This document shows positions 7,657 through 16,354 of a stretch of DNA of 51,501 nt, one piece after another. This DNA is from Streptococcus suis (lineage in GTDB: Bacteria > Bacillota > Bacilli > Lactobacillales > Streptococcaceae). The notes beneath the pieces are model-generated. The model was not told where the DNA came from and did no database searches. It saw only the letters and a list, made by a program, of their open reading frames with translations. How positions within the stretch are numbered: the stretch's first letter is position 1; every line of letters begins with the position of its first letter. The position numbers and the translations under genes were made by a program. The DNA is taken from contig NZ_JAIMEP010000014.1 of the NCBI RefSeq assembly GCF_019794555.1, positions 1 through 51,501 on the forward strand. The letters are read 5' to 3'.

Positions 7657-7963
7657 TCATAACTCCATTCAATCATTGAATAATTGCCATGAGTGTATCA
7701 TTCCTTTCGTAGCAAGGGTTTGAAGTCCTTGTGTTGTTTCTGTAAAACAATTGAGCCGAACTAAATAATCAATTATTTTAATGTTTTAAAATCTTAAACT
7801 GTATCTTTTCTATTGTACCATAAACTGAGAAGAAAAGGGAGAATCAAAAAAGCCATCCACAAAGGTAGATAGCTGAAAATTGTTTATTTAGTAATTGTTG
7901 AATCCATAATAATGCTTTTTAGCTTGGAGACATAGGAAATTTGTCTCGTAATATACCAGGAAA
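7657..7963. other. intergenic stretch with a possible membrane-protein relic
   Basis: There is no intact gene. On the minus strand, between about 7880 and a TAA at 7794-7796, one frame reads FSYLPLWMAFLILPFLLSLW plus a few residues. It looks like the end of a membrane protein, is preceded by an in-frame TAA and has no start. I cannot identify it. Confidence 0.2.
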
Positions 7964-9001
7964 TCACCTCACCTGTCCTCGTTTGTAGGAGTTGTTATAG
8001 ACCTGAAAATCATGATCGTGCAGTGTCTCTGCTGCATCAGCCAACCAATTGACATTCCGAATTAAACCGCGTCCCACTTGAATGAGATCGGCTTGTCTTG
8101 TTTGCAATAGATACTCACCTAACTCTGGATGATGTAACAAACCAACTGCTGTTACTGGAATAGAGACTGCTTGTTTGATTTGTGCTGAAAATGTAGCTTG
8201 ATAGCCTCCATAAATAGGGATATTGGGCTTCACATCCATCAAACCACCCGTAGAAATATCTAAACAAGCAACCCCAAGTTCTTCTAGCCATTTGGCAATT
8301 TGTTGGTAATCTTGAAGAGTATTTTGTGTACCTGTTTCATCATAAGCTGTTACTGATAAACGTACCCAAATTGGTCCATTAAATGCTGATTTAACTCCTT
8401 CAACAATCTCCCTCAGAAACCGGAAACGATTTTCTAAAGTTCCGCCATATTCATCCGAACGTAGGTTAGTTAAGGGCTCCAAAAACTCATTTACCAGGTA
8501 ACCATGTGCACCATGTATTTCAATCATATCGTAACCAGCTTCTTGAGCTCTTCGAGCAGCAGATACAAAAGCTGACTGAACACGTTGAATATCGTCTAAG
8601 GTCATTTCTTTAGGTATTTGGTACTCTTCATTGTACCGTACAGCACTTGGGGCGATTGGCTGTATAGCATCAGCAGCTTTTCGCCCACCATGGCTAAGCT
8701 GAATTCCAACTTTACTTCCAAATGCTTTCAACTCCCTTACTAAGTCCGCTAAGGCCCTACCTTGACGATCGGACCATATTCCCAAATCACGATTGGACAA
8801 GCGCCCATCTGGTTCTACCGCAGTAGCCTCTTGGATAATGAGTCCAACCCCACCAATCGCACGCGCCCCATAATGAACATGATGAAAAGCCGTTGGCAAG
8901 CCATCCTCATTTTTAACCTCGTACATGCACATAGGTGGCATAACCACACGATTCTTTAATGACAAACCTGCAATTTCAACTGGTGATAAGAGTAAAGACA
9001 T
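7964..9001 (-). CDS. namA: NADPH dehydrogenase, Old Yellow Enzyme family (YqjM/NamA-like)
   Basis: The 345-residue FMN-dependent TIM-barrel enzyme reduces activated C=C bonds using NADPH. Diagnostic features of the YqjM subgroup are visible: PPMCMY with the FMN-tuning Cys25, the substrate-binding His pair in EIHGAHGYL (H163, H166), LEPLTNLRSDEYGGTLENR, and a C-terminal VGRGLIRN phosphate-binding segment. Length matches the family. It stands alone on the minus strand with AAGGAGG before the ATG. A physiological substrate cannot be read from the sequence; electrophile or peroxide stress defence is the usual proposal. Confidence 0.88.
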   Translation of the reverse strand: MSLLLSPVEIAGLSLKNRVVMPPMCMYEVKNEDGLPTAFHHVHYGARAIGGVGLIIQEATAVEPDGRLSNRDLGIWSDRQGRALADLVRELKAFGSKVGIQLSHGGRKAADAIQPIAPSAVRYNEEYQIPKEMTLDDIQRVQSAFVSAARRAQEAGYDMIEIHGAHGYLVNEFLEPLTNLRSDEYGGTLENRFRFLREIVEGVKSAFNGPIWVRLSVTAYDETGTQNTLQDYQQIAKWLEELGVACLDISTGGLMDVKPNIPIYGGYQATFSAQIKQAVSIPVTAVGLLHHPELGEYLLQTRQADLIQVGRGLIRNVNWLADAAETLHDHDFQVYNNSYKRGQVR

Positions 9002-9098
9002 AAGAACCTCCTTTAAATGCTAATACTAAATGAAAATCACTAACTTTAATTAATTAATAGTATACCACGATTCTCGAAAAAGTTGGAAAATGAAATAG

Positions 9099-9124
9099 AA
9101 AAACTCCTTGAAATACACAAGGAG
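9099..9124 (-). terminator. terminator of the zinc-ribbon gene
   Basis: On the minus strand CTCCTTG (9124-9118) and CAAGGAG (9110-9104) pair around a short loop and are followed by TTTTT, immediately after the gene ending at 9130. Confidence 0.7.
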
Positions 9125-9129
9125 CCAAA

Positions 9130-9399
9130 TTAAGCTTTCCAACGTTGCGTTTTTTTCAACATCATAGGATAACTTGCCTTCATGAAGAATTTAACAAGAG
9201 CATTACCTTGCCCGTTGGCAATCGCTGTTTTCCCCTTATTTACCATTTGTTCAAATGTAATATCAGGTTCAACAAATGCACCATTTACATAGCAATAGGA
9301 GCAATAAATCTGTGATTGACTCCCATCTTTTTCACTTCCTCGGACATCTTGACCATGCAATTCAAGCGGCATAGAACAAGATTGACAAAATTTTTCCAT
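9130..9399 (-). CDS. small zinc-ribbon domain protein
   Basis: About 89 residues from the ATG at 9399 (a TTG two codons earlier is too close to the GGGAAG site). Four cysteines form a ribbon: CQSCSMPL near the N-terminus and CSYC after about 25 residues. This matches the putative zinc-ribbon family common in Firmicutes. The remainder is helical and basic. The biochemical role is unknown. It follows the folate/permease operon on the same strand with a 35-base gap and has its own terminator, so it may be the last gene of that transcript. Confidence 0.7.
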   Translation of the reverse strand: MEKFCQSCSMPLELHGQDVRGSEKDGSQSQIYCSYCYVNGAFVEPDITFEQMVNKGKTAIANGQGNALVKFFMKASYPMMLKKTQRWKA

Positions 9400-9434
9400 A
9401 ATCAATACTTCCCTTCTTTTAAGGATTCTATTTT

Positions 9435-10745
9435 TTAATAAAAAATAGGAGCTAATTGCAAGATAACCAACAAAGCTAAAATATGACCTACTGTCACTAG
9501 GATAAACGAATACTTAAGCCCACGTTTCATACTTAGTCTTGATAGATTGTGGAAGGTCATCATTACACCAGACTGAGGCACAACTGTCAAAATAGCTGAC
9601 GCAACCACTACCACACGATGGAGTAATTCTGGATTCATTCCCATTTCCATATAGGTTGGTAAAAATTGACTGGAGGCGATACCAACAGCCCCTGATGAAG
9701 AGCCAATAATACCACTAACCAGTGCTGTCGAGACAGACAAACTAATCAATGGGGACCCAGGAATTTGTTGAATCCATTCTTGTATTACAGCAAATCCAGC
9801 AGACAGTGTTAACACTGTCCCAAAAGCAACAGTGCTAGAAGTCGCAAATGCTGGTACAACAGATGCTATCGTTGCAGTATTTAAAATCTCTTTTTGGTTT
9901 GGTAAGTATGGATAGAAAATCAAAGCTGATAGGATGATAGAGACAAGTAATCCAATCGCTAAGACGTTGGGAGTTTGACTCATGAGGAAAATCGTTCCAA
10001 TCAAACTCAATAAAGGCAAAACTGATAAAAATAGATTAGGGGCCTTATCATCTAACGCTACTACAGTTTCATCCTCTTCTTCGTTATAAGTTTCTCCATT
10101 TGCTAGACTTTTCTTTAAACAGTAGGCCATATAGAGCAGTCCGAATACTAATAGTGTTAAACTAGCTGCCAAACTGATAACTGGTGCCGCTGTCAAACTG
10201 GTTCCCAACACCTTTGTTGGAATAACATTTTGAATAGAGGGGGCACCTGGTAAAGTGGTCATTGTGTAGGTCCCTGCTCCCAAAAAGACCGGTAGCGGGA
10301 AAAGCGCCCAGTTAATATTTAATTCTTTAAACAGGGGGCGAGACAAGGGTAGTAAAGTAAAAATCACTACAAAGATACTCACACCACCATAGGTTAAAAT
10401 AGATGCAATCAATGTAATAGCCAACAAACCTTTATAAGGACTATCTTTGCCCATCACTTTTAAAATACTATTAGCGATCGTCTGCGTAGCTCCACTTGCT
10501 TCCATATACCGGGCTAAAATAGACCCTAACATAAAAATAGCAAAATTATTGATTAAAAAACCAGCTAAACCAGCCATATAAGACTGCTCTTTGCCCAACA
10601 TGACTTCCAAAACATTCATTTGGTTTGTTAAGATAATGATTAAACTAGCAAGCGGGGCAGCAATAATCACATGTAAGTTCTTTGATGTCCAATAAATAAT
10701 GGCAATAATAGCCAATAACACTCCTAAAGTCGCTAAAATTGTCAT
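9435..10745 (-). CDS. GntP-family permease (gluconate/organic acid symporter-like)
   Basis: The 436-residue integral membrane protein has about 12 hydrophobic segments and the GntP/CitM-like pattern of two symmetrical halves (GVSIFVVIFTLLPLSRPLF; GTYTMTTLPGAPSIQNVIPT; SGAVGIASSQFLPTYMEMG). The family imports gluconate and related organic acids with protons; the substrate here is unknown. Its ATG overlaps the TGA of folK, so it is translationally coupled to the folate operon, which is unexpected for a sugar-acid transporter. A charged loop (about residues 215-235, NEEEDETVVALDD) separates the halves. Confidence 0.8.
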   Translation of the reverse strand: MTILATLGVLLAIIAIIYWTSKNLHVIIAAPLASLIIILTNQMNVLEVMLGKEQSYMAGLAGFLINNFAIFMLGSILARYMEASGATQTIANSILKVMGKDSPYKGLLAITLIASILTYGGVSIFVVIFTLLPLSRPLFKELNINWALFPLPVFLGAGTYTMTTLPGAPSIQNVIPTKVLGTSLTAAPVISLAASLTLLVFGLLYMAYCLKKSLANGETYNEEEDETVVALDDKAPNLFLSVLPLLSLIGTIFLMSQTPNVLAIGLLVSIILSALIFYPYLPNQKEILNTATIASVVPAFATSSTVAFGTVLTLSAGFAVIQEWIQQIPGSPLISLSVSTALVSGIIGSSSGAVGIASSQFLPTYMEMGMNPELLHRVVVVASAILTVVPQSGVMMTFHNLSRLSMKRGLKYSFILVTVGHILALLVILQLAPIFY

Positions 10746-11242
10746 AAATCTCCTAAAACGTATCTCCTTATCTCATTTTGTTCCCCAAGATCTCTTAACA
10801 ATTCTCCAACTGTCTTGTTTAAACCTGGGTGGCGATAATCTATCGCTATATCAGAAAGTGGCTTAAGTACAAAACCACGCTCATGGGCATAGGGGTGAGG
10901 AACGATTAAATTCTCCTCCTGAATCATTTCCTTATTCCAGAACACAATATCCAAATCAATGGTTCGTTGACCCCATTTTTCAATCCTTACTCTGTCTAAG
11001 GCTAGTTCGATTTTCTGGCAAACACTAAGAAAATCTGCTGCCGACAAATCGGTATATACCAAACAAGCTAAATTTAGGAAATCTGCTTGATCTGTCTTTC
11101 CCCAAGCTGGAGTTTCATAAATGGAGGAAACCAAATCAAGTTGGCAGTCTGGATGGTTGTCTAATTGCTCCAAAGCGGCTTGCAAATAAGCCAGTCTGTC
11201 CCCCATATTGCTCCCAATGCTCAGATAGGCCTGATGTTTCAT
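10742..11242 (-). CDS. folK: HPPK, 2-amino-4-hydroxy-6-hydroxymethyldihydropteridine diphosphokinase
   Basis: The 166-residue cytoplasmic enzyme transfers pyrophosphate from ATP to 6-hydroxymethyl-dihydropterin, the step before dihydropteroate synthase. It starts with the family pattern LSIGSNMGDR and has the active-site segment QRTIDLDIVFW and the PHPYAHERGFVLKPL motif. Length is normal. The start ATG overlaps the folB stop, and its own TGA overlaps the next permease start, giving tight coupling. Streptococci carry folK both as separate genes and as folB-folK fusions; here the two are separate. Confidence 0.93.
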   Translation of the reverse strand: MKHQAYLSIGSNMGDRLAYLQAALEQLDNHPDCQLDLVSSIYETPAWGKTDQADFLNLACLVYTDLSAADFLSVCQKIELALDRVRIEKWGQRTIDLDIVFWNKEMIQEENLIVPHPYAHERGFVLKPLSDIAIDYRHPGLNKTVGELLRDLGEQNEIRRYVLGDL

Positions 11243-11601
11243 GGTCGCTCACGCTCCAATTCAATCCCAACAGTATCATAATGGCCCGCAATTGGTGGAT
11301 TTTCCTTGTAAATGGCCAAACGAATCTTTTCCACTTTTGGAAACTGACTAAAAATTTCTTGGCAAATGACACCTGCCACCTTTTCAATGAGAAGATAAGG
11401 CTTTCCCTCCACGACTGCTTTAATCGTTTCAAAAACCATACCATAGTGAACAGTATCTTCTAAATTGTCAGTTTTGGAGGCCGCAGTTAGGTCAACAAAC
11501 AAATCACAGTCTACAGTGAAAATTTGACCAAGGACTTGTTCTTCCTTAAAGGCTCCATGATAGCCATAAAATCGACATTTTTTCAGCGAAATCTTATCCA
11601 T
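11239..11601 (-). CDS. folB: dihydroneopterin aldolase
   Basis: The 120-residue enzyme cleaves dihydroneopterin to 6-hydroxymethyl-dihydropterin and glycolaldehyde. Visible family features are FYGYHGAFKEEQVLGQIFTVD near the N-terminus, a catalytic Lys in LIEKVAGVIC, and a C-terminal KENPPIAGHYDTVGIELER. Length is typical for this homo-octamer-forming family. It overlaps folP by 8 bases upstream and folK by 4 downstream. Confidence 0.93.
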   Translation of the reverse strand: MDKISLKKCRFYGYHGAFKEEQVLGQIFTVDCDLFVDLTAASKTDNLEDTVHYGMVFETIKAVVEGKPYLLIEKVAGVICQEIFSQFPKVEKIRLAIYKENPPIAGHYDTVGIELERERP

Positions 11602-12406
11602 TCTGCCCTCCTGCAGTTAACTGAGCCCAAACTTTTACAATATCTCTGTTGGCTGCCACATTATGAACACGGACCATTTTGCATCCCTTTTGCACTGCCC
11701 ATGCTGACAGGGCTGCTGTTGCTTGATCACGGTCAGTCGGTAAGCTATTTCCACCAAGCAGATAATCTACCACGCGCTTACGAGATATTCCAAATAGAAT
11801 GGGATAACCAAGAGCAGTAATCTGTTCCAGACCTTGCAGGAGGTCCAGATTATGTTGGACATTTTTTGAAAAACCAAATCCTGGATCCAACCAAATGTTA
11901 TCTGCTGCAACTCCAGCCTCTAAGGCTGCTTGCGCACGCTCCACCAGAAAGTTTTTTACTTCTCCTACAATATCGTCATAGACTTCTTCTTTCTGATTGT
12001 GCATGAGAATGATTGGTACTTTATACTCTGCGGCTAAAGCCAACATATTTCCATCATAAAGGCCTGCCCATACATCATTCAAGATATCCGCACCCGCTTC
12101 TAAGGCTGCACGGGCCGTGCTCGTTTTATAGGTGTCAATGCTGACCAAACAATCGTAATGTTCTTTTATTGCACGGATAATCGGAACCACTCGTGCAATC
12201 TCATCTTCTTCAGACACAAATGTTGCACCAAGTCGAGTGGACTCCCCTCCAACATCAATGACAGTCGCACCTTCCGACAACAACTTTTCAACTTGGGCTA
12301 GAGCAGACTCGATTTCATTATAGGTACCACCATCTGAAAAAGAATCCGGTGTCACATTGAGTATTCCCATAATTGATACTTGATGGGCTAATTGTTCAAT
12401 AGACAT
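11594..12406 (-). CDS. folP: dihydropteroate synthase with altered sulfonamide-contact loop
   Basis: The 270-residue TIM-barrel enzyme joins p-aminobenzoate to the pterin diphosphate made by FolK; sulfonamides compete here. The motifs are ILNVTPDSFSDGG (loop 1), IDVGGESTR (loop 2), LDPGFGFSK and ISRKR. In loop 2 the usual Pro after GGESTR is Leu59 (codon CTT, one base from CCT). Substitution of the matching E. coli Pro64 is a known route to sulfonamide resistance, so this allele may be resistant. It sits between folE (8-base gap) and folB (8-base overlap). The length is slightly short but complete. Confidence 0.94.
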   Translation of the reverse strand: MSIEQLAHQVSIMGILNVTPDSFSDGGTYNEIESALAQVEKLLSEGATVIDVGGESTRLGATFVSEEDEIARVVPIIRAIKEHYDCLVSIDTYKTSTARAALEAGADILNDVWAGLYDGNMLALAAEYKVPIILMHNQKEEVYDDIVGEVKNFLVERAQAALEAGVAADNIWLDPGFGFSKNVQHNLDLLQGLEQITALGYPILFGISRKRVVDYLLGGNSLPTDRDQATAALSAWAVQKGCKMVRVHNVAANRDIVKVWAQLTAGGQNG

Positions 12407-12414
12407 AGAACCTC

Positions 12415-12978
12415 CTATTTATTGTGAATCATGGACAAGAGTTCTCGGCGCAAAACAGAATCTTCTTTATATTTTCCTAGAGCAACTGTGGTCACTGTCT
12501 TACTACCTGGCTTGCGTATACCACGCATACTCATGCACATATGCTCCGCTTCAACCATGACAAATACACCTTCTGGCTCAAGGGCATCTTGAAGGGCATG
12601 AGCCACTTGATGAGTTAAGCGCTCCTGCAATTGAGGTCGCCGGCTTGCCACCTCCACTGCACGCGCTAGCTTACTCAGACCAGTTACACGGCCTTTGCTA
12701 GGAATATATGCTACATGGGCAATCCCATAAAAAGGTACCAGATGGTGCTCGCACATGGAGTGGAAAGGAATATCCTTCACCAAAACAACCTCTTCATGAC
12801 CCTCTGAAAAAACGGCTGTAAACTGGTCTTTCGGATCCTCTTTTAGCCCATTAAACATTTCCAAGTACATCTTAGCTACCCGTTTCGGTGTATCAAGTAG
12901 ACCTTCGCGGTTTGGATCTTCACCCAATAATTCCAATAATTGGTAAATAGTTTGTTCGATTTGTTCTTGTTTTGACAT
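12415..12978 (-). CDS. folE: GTP cyclohydrolase I
   Basis: The 187-residue enzyme opens GTP to 7,8-dihydroneopterin triphosphate, the first step of folate synthesis. Zinc ligands are visible in [12 protein letters not shown] and in [13 protein letters not shown], and [14 protein letters not shown] is the family signature. The ATG has a perfect AGGAGG upstream. It is the first gene of the folE-folP-folB-folK-permease operon. A TATAAT on the minus strand (13011-13006) is the likely -10 box. folC, often the first gene in related streptococcal operons, is not present here. Confidence 0.95.
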   Translation of the reverse strand: MSKQEQIEQTIYQLLELLGEDPNREGLLDTPKRVAKMYLEMFNGLKEDPKDQFTAVFSEGHEEVVLVKDIPFHSMCEHHLVPFYGIAHVAYIPSKGRVTGLSKLARAVEVASRRPQLQERLTHQVAHALQDALEPEGVFVMVEAEHMCMSMRGIRKPGSKTVTTVALGKYKEDSVLRRELLSMIHNK

Positions 12979-13005
12979 AATACCTCCTAAAGCATTTGAT
13001 TCTTT

Positions 13006-13011
13006 ATTATA
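13006..13011 (-). promoter_or_regulatory. -10 box of the fol operon
   Basis: A perfect TATAAT on the minus strand lies 28 bases before the folE ATG. A matching -35 box is weak. Confidence 0.45.
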
Positions 13012-13112
13012 CCCTAAATTAGATTTTCAGAAAAGACCTTTCATCTTCTCAATTTCAAGACTGTACCCAATCAGAAAACCAATCAAAGATTTCTCTCCAT
13101 TCTCCTTTGTGG

Positions 13113-13118
13113 TATAAT
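13113..13118 (+). promoter_or_regulatory. extended -10 promoter of mutX
   Basis: The string TGGTATAAT gives an extended -10 element. An ATG at 13117 lies inside it, so that ATG cannot be the start codon; translation must begin at 13147 behind AAGGAG. Confidence 0.6.
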
Positions 13119-13146
13119 GGAATCATTCATTTACAAGGAGCCCTCT

Positions 13147-13629
13147 ATGACTAAGAAACCCGTCCAATTAGCAACAATTTGTTACATTGATAATGGCAAG
13201 GAATTTCTCCTCCTTCATCGAAATAAGAAAGAAAATGATGTCCATGAAGGGAAGTGGATTGGAGTTGGTGGCAAACTTGAACCAGGCGAAACCCCTCAAG
13301 CCTGCGCCATTCGTGAGGTATTTGAAGAGACAGGCCTAACTGTCACAAAGCATGCCTTAAAAGGAATTATCACCTTTCCAGATTTCACCCCTAATTGTGA
13401 TTGGTACACCTATGTCTTTAAAATTACTGGCTTTGAAGGAACAATTATTGAGTGTAATGAAGGCGATTTGGAATGGGTTCCCTACGATCAGGTTTTAACA
13501 AAGCCGACTTGGGAAGGCGACCGTCATTTTCAACAGTGGCTTCTGGAAAATCGCCCCTTCTTCTCTGCAAGTTTTCAATATGATGGAGACACACTCGTCG
13601 ACTATAGTGTCGATTTTTATGGTGAGTAG
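13147..13629 (+). CDS. mutX: Nudix hydrolase, 8-oxo-dGTP diphosphatase MutX
   Basis: The 160-residue protein starts at the ATG 7 bases after AAGGAG (MTKKPVQLATICYIDNGKEF). The Nudix box is complete: GKLEPGETPQACAIREVFEE followed by TGL. Upstream LLHRNKKENDVHEGKWIGVGG and downstream DWYTYVFKI and EGDLEWVPYDQVL match the streptococcal MutX/MutT group. It sanitises oxidised dGTP and so prevents A:T to C:G mutations. It is monocistronic between its own extended -10 promoter and a bidirectional terminator. Confidence 0.9.
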   Translation: MTKKPVQLATICYIDNGKEFLLLHRNKKENDVHEGKWIGVGGKLEPGETPQACAIREVFEETGLTVTKHALKGIITFPDFTPNCDWYTYVFKITGFEGTIIECNEGDLEWVPYDQVLTKPTWEGDRHFQQWLLENRPFFSASFQYDGDTLVDYSVDFYGE

Positions 13630-13660
13630 GCTATCCCATTAGTCTATTTCAAAATAGAAA

Positions 13661-13690
13661 AAAGCCTTGGTACACACAAACCAAGGTTTT
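13661..13690. terminator. bidirectional terminator between mutX and the DUF4956 gene
   Basis: CCTTGGT (13665-13671) pairs with ACCAAGG (13680-13686). A T-run follows on the plus strand, and the A-run before it gives a T-run on the minus strand. Confidence 0.75.
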
Positions 13691-13695
13691 CTGAA

Positions 13696-14373
13696 TTATA
13701 AGAATTTCTTCTTAGGCATTTGTTTATTTAATACAACACCCAGCGGACCCGCTGCTAAGACTGTATCTACCAAACGCTTATCTGAAATTTTCTTATCAAG
13801 AAGGACTTGATATTCTAAAACAAGTGCTTCTTTTTTCTTTTTGTATTTAAGGGATAATAAATCAGACTGCTTACAAGACTTACCAAATTGATTTTCAAAA
13901 AACTGATCATAATTGAAATCCATAGGGACTGTCACTAAGAGATGACGACGATTTTGATTGACTTGAGCAAAATTGATATTTTCAAAAACCAAGATACAAG
14001 CTGATAAGATGACTGTAGTAAATACGGCTAAACCAAGGAAGCCCATTCCTGTTGCAAGACCAATAGCCATCGCCAGCAAGACTGCAAGCATTTCTTTTGA
14101 TGAACCTGCTGCCGAGCGGAATTTAATTAGACTAAAGGTCCCTGCTACCGCAACACCCGCTCCCAAGTTACCATTAACTAATGCAATGATAACAGCAATC
14201 AATGCCGGCATGAGACTTAGAGTGATAACGAATTCCTTTGTATAATTCGATTTATATTTGTAAACAGCCGCTAAGAGTACCCCCATGGATAGACTGACTC
14301 CGAATACTAGGACCATCTGGACTAGGGTGATACTACTATTGGCTGTTGAAAAGATACTATTAAACAGCTGCAT
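13696..14373 (-). CDS. DUF4956 membrane protein
   Basis: The 225-residue protein has 3-4 membrane segments in residues about 15-125, including VVIALVNGNLGAGVAVAGTF and LAMAIGLATGMGFLGLAVF, then a basic cytoplasmic tail of about 100 residues. The sequence SLIKFRSAAGSSKEM between helices is typical of the DUF4956 family, which often sits next to VTC-domain polyphosphate polymerases. It overlaps the VTC gene by 14 bases, so the products probably work together at the membrane. The biochemical role is not established. Confidence 0.8.
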   Translation of the reverse strand: MQLFNSIFSTANSSITLVQMVLVFGVSLSMGVLLAAVYKYKSNYTKEFVITLSLMPALIAVIIALVNGNLGAGVAVAGTFSLIKFRSAAGSSKEMLAVLLAMAIGLATGMGFLGLAVFTTVILSACILVFENINFAQVNQNRRHLLVTVPMDFNYDQFFENQFGKSCKQSDLLSLKYKKKKEALVLEYQVLLDKKISDKRLVDTVLAAGPLGVVLNKQMPKKKFL

Positions 14374-15103
14374 GATGAATGACTTCCTCTTCTACGATGT
14401 CGTGGGCTAGCTTATAAGCATTGCCATATTTTGAAAACGATTGTTTTTCGATATTGTATTTTTCCAACAAGGCAACCAACCAATCTGGACGTTCCTCTGG
14501 AACTTTGATTTCCATGATGACCTTTTTAGGATCTAGCAAGGCTTTACCAAATTTCCCTACCATTACATTAACATTATAGTCACGATATAGAAGATTTTTA
14601 TCAATGGTTAAGCGAACTTTTTTATCCTCAATACCCTTATATGATACGCGATCATAATAAATATACATTTTAGGTTTGATGACACCATAACGTTTTCTCA
14701 ACTGATCCAGTTCTGATGTTACTTTTTCATCTTTGATAGTAGCATCAATAATACCATTTTCAATGTAATTTGTAACAGATACTGGATTAGATGTTAGACG
14801 GTATTTATAGCCAATTTTATTTTCCTTTTTCTTTATTTCCAAAAAGGCCTGACTTGTTTCTGATGGAATTTCATCATATACACGCATACGAATTTTTTCA
14901 CGTCCATTTTTCTTAGCAAGAGAATCTTGAATCATATCAAAATCTTCATTGTCAAAGTAAATATTCGTAATCGTTGATGTCGCAAATTCATCTTCGGTCA
15001 TATGTTGACGAAGTTCTTTCTCAAACTCTACAAATACATCCATATCAACAATATATTTGGTTTCTTTACGTTTAAATTGCTTTTGTACGATTCTTGTTTT
15101 CAT
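14360..15103 (-). CDS. VTC-domain protein, putative polyphosphate polymerase
   Basis: The 247-residue protein has the VTC/CYTH-like tunnel-fold pattern: FKRKETKYIVD near the N-terminus, TNIYFDNEDFDMIQDSL, basic REKIRMRVYDE, EIKKKENKIGYKYR, and acidic strands DKNLLYRDYN and KVIMEIKVPEERPDWL. VTC domains make polyphosphate from nucleoside triphosphates in yeast, and bacterial homologues are annotated likewise. It is the first gene of a two-gene operon with DUF4956. A GAGGC ribosome site precedes the ATG. Function in this host is inferred from the family only. Confidence 0.8.
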   Translation of the reverse strand: MKTRIVQKQFKRKETKYIVDMDVFVEFEKELRQHMTEDEFATSTITNIYFDNEDFDMIQDSLAKKNGREKIRMRVYDEIPSETSQAFLEIKKKENKIGYKYRLTSNPVSVTNYIENGIIDATIKDEKVTSELDQLRKRYGVIKPKMYIYYDRVSYKGIEDKKVRLTIDKNLLYRDYNVNVMVGKFGKALLDPKKVIMEIKVPEERPDWLVALLEKYNIEKQSFSKYGNAYKLAHDIVEEEVIHHAAV

Positions 15104-15242
15104 TGCTTTGCCTCTTCTATCCTAAATGTTGAATCTTGACAGTTTCCTGTCTTGTTTACAAGATATAGTTTACCGACCAAGCTTTAAACAAAACTGAAAA
15201 TAGCATTAAACAAAACTTAAACTGAAGGAAGGTGAAATTCTT

Positions 15243-15269
15243 TTGTCACATAAAGGGCTGTGCTACAAT
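15243..15269 (+). promoter_or_regulatory. promoter of the EEP-family gene
   Basis: TTGTCA (15243-15248) and an extended -10 TGCTACAAT (15261-15269) have a short 15-base spacer. An ORF start at 15232 would lie upstream of this, so 15292 is the better start. Confidence 0.45.
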
Positions 15270-15291
15270 AGAATGGAATAAGGAGACTGTT

Positions 15292-16341
15292 ATGTTCAAG
15301 AAAATAATGAAATACTGCTTTGGTTTACTAGCAAGTATATTGCTGATTGCTGGAGCTTATGTGTCCTATCTTTTGATAGATTACCACCGATTGGAAGACA
15401 ATCTCAGTCTCGAAATCACTAATCAATCCAAACAGGAATCATTTATCCTTGATCAAACCTATTCGATGATGACCTTCAATATCGGCTATGGTTCTTACCC
15501 AAGCGACTATTCCTTTTTTATGGATGGCGGAAAGGAAGTTCGTGCACGGAGTAAAGAAGCTGTCGAAGAGGCCCTAACTAGTGATAAAGAGTTAATCGAT
15601 TCGGCAAATCCAGACCTTGTTCTCTTTCAGGAGGTAGATGTCGATGGCGACCGTTCGCAGCACGTCAACCAGGTCGATTATTTTACTCAAGCCTTCAGTA
15701 CTTATGCTTGGTCTTTCGCTCAGAACTACGATTCTTCCTACCTTTTTTACCCCATTACCAATCCAATCGGCCAAGCGACTTCCGGACTCTTGACCTTTTC
15801 AAAGATAAACTTCCAAGAGGCTATCCGTTACCAACTACCTATCGATACGGATATCAATAAGTTCTTTGACCTCGATCGTGCCTACTCAGTCAATCGCTTT
15901 AAAACAAATAGCGGAGCTGATTTGGTTGTTCTCAATATCCATCTATCTGCTTATACAAAGAATGAAAATATTCAGAAAGCACAGCTGGAAAAAGTAAGCC
16001 AAACAATGAAAAAAGAATATGCAAAAGGAAATTATGTCATTGTCGGTGGAGATTTTAACCACGCACTAGATGATAATGCCCGCAATGAGCTCACATGGAT
16101 GAAATCTTTTCCAACTGAGCAACTACCAGTAGAATTTTCAGTTGTCGCTCCAAGTAATGCACCTACAGTCCGCAACATTGATCAATCCTACAACCCTGAC
16201 ACCACCTTAACTGGAACAATTGATGGCTTTATCATTTCCAACAATGTTACAGTTCATCATATCCAAACGCTTTCTAACAATTTTGCATCAAGCGACCACA
16301 ATCCTGTAGTCATGCAGTTCAGCCTGACACCTGCTCAATAG
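15292..16341 (+). CDS. membrane-anchored endonuclease/exonuclease/phosphatase (EEP) family protein
   Basis: About 349 residues from the ATG at 15292, which has AAGGAG 6 bases upstream. An N-terminal hydrophobic helix (YCFGLLASILLIAGAYVSYL) anchors or exports it. The EEP catalytic motifs follow: MTFNIGYG, LVLFQEVDVDGD with the metal-binding Glu, VVLNIHLSA, VGGDFNHALDD, and the C-terminal SSDHNPVVM with the catalytic Asp-His. Members cleave phosphodiesters of DNA, lipids or sugars; the substrate here is unknown. It faces away from the VTC operon, across a shared promoter region. It shares a transcript with the small gene 13 bases downstream. Confidence 0.8.
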   Translation: MFKKIMKYCFGLLASILLIAGAYVSYLLIDYHRLEDNLSLEITNQSKQESFILDQTYSMMTFNIGYGSYPSDYSFFMDGGKEVRARSKEAVEEALTSDKELIDSANPDLVLFQEVDVDGDRSQHVNQVDYFTQAFSTYAWSFAQNYDSSYLFYPITNPIGQATSGLLTFSKINFQEAIRYQLPIDTDINKFFDLDRAYSVNRFKTNSGADLVVLNIHLSAYTKNENIQKAQLEKVSQTMKKEYAKGNYVIVGGDFNHALDDNARNELTWMKSFPTEQLPVEFSVVAPSNAPTVRNIDQSYNPDTTLTGTIDGFIISNNVTVHHIQTLSNNFASSDHNPVVMQFSLTPAQ

Positions 16342-16354
16342 AATGGAGATACTA

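Noticed and set aside
13117..13146. upstream start for mutX
   Set aside because: The ATG is inside the TATAAT box, while the next ATG has a perfect ribosome site.
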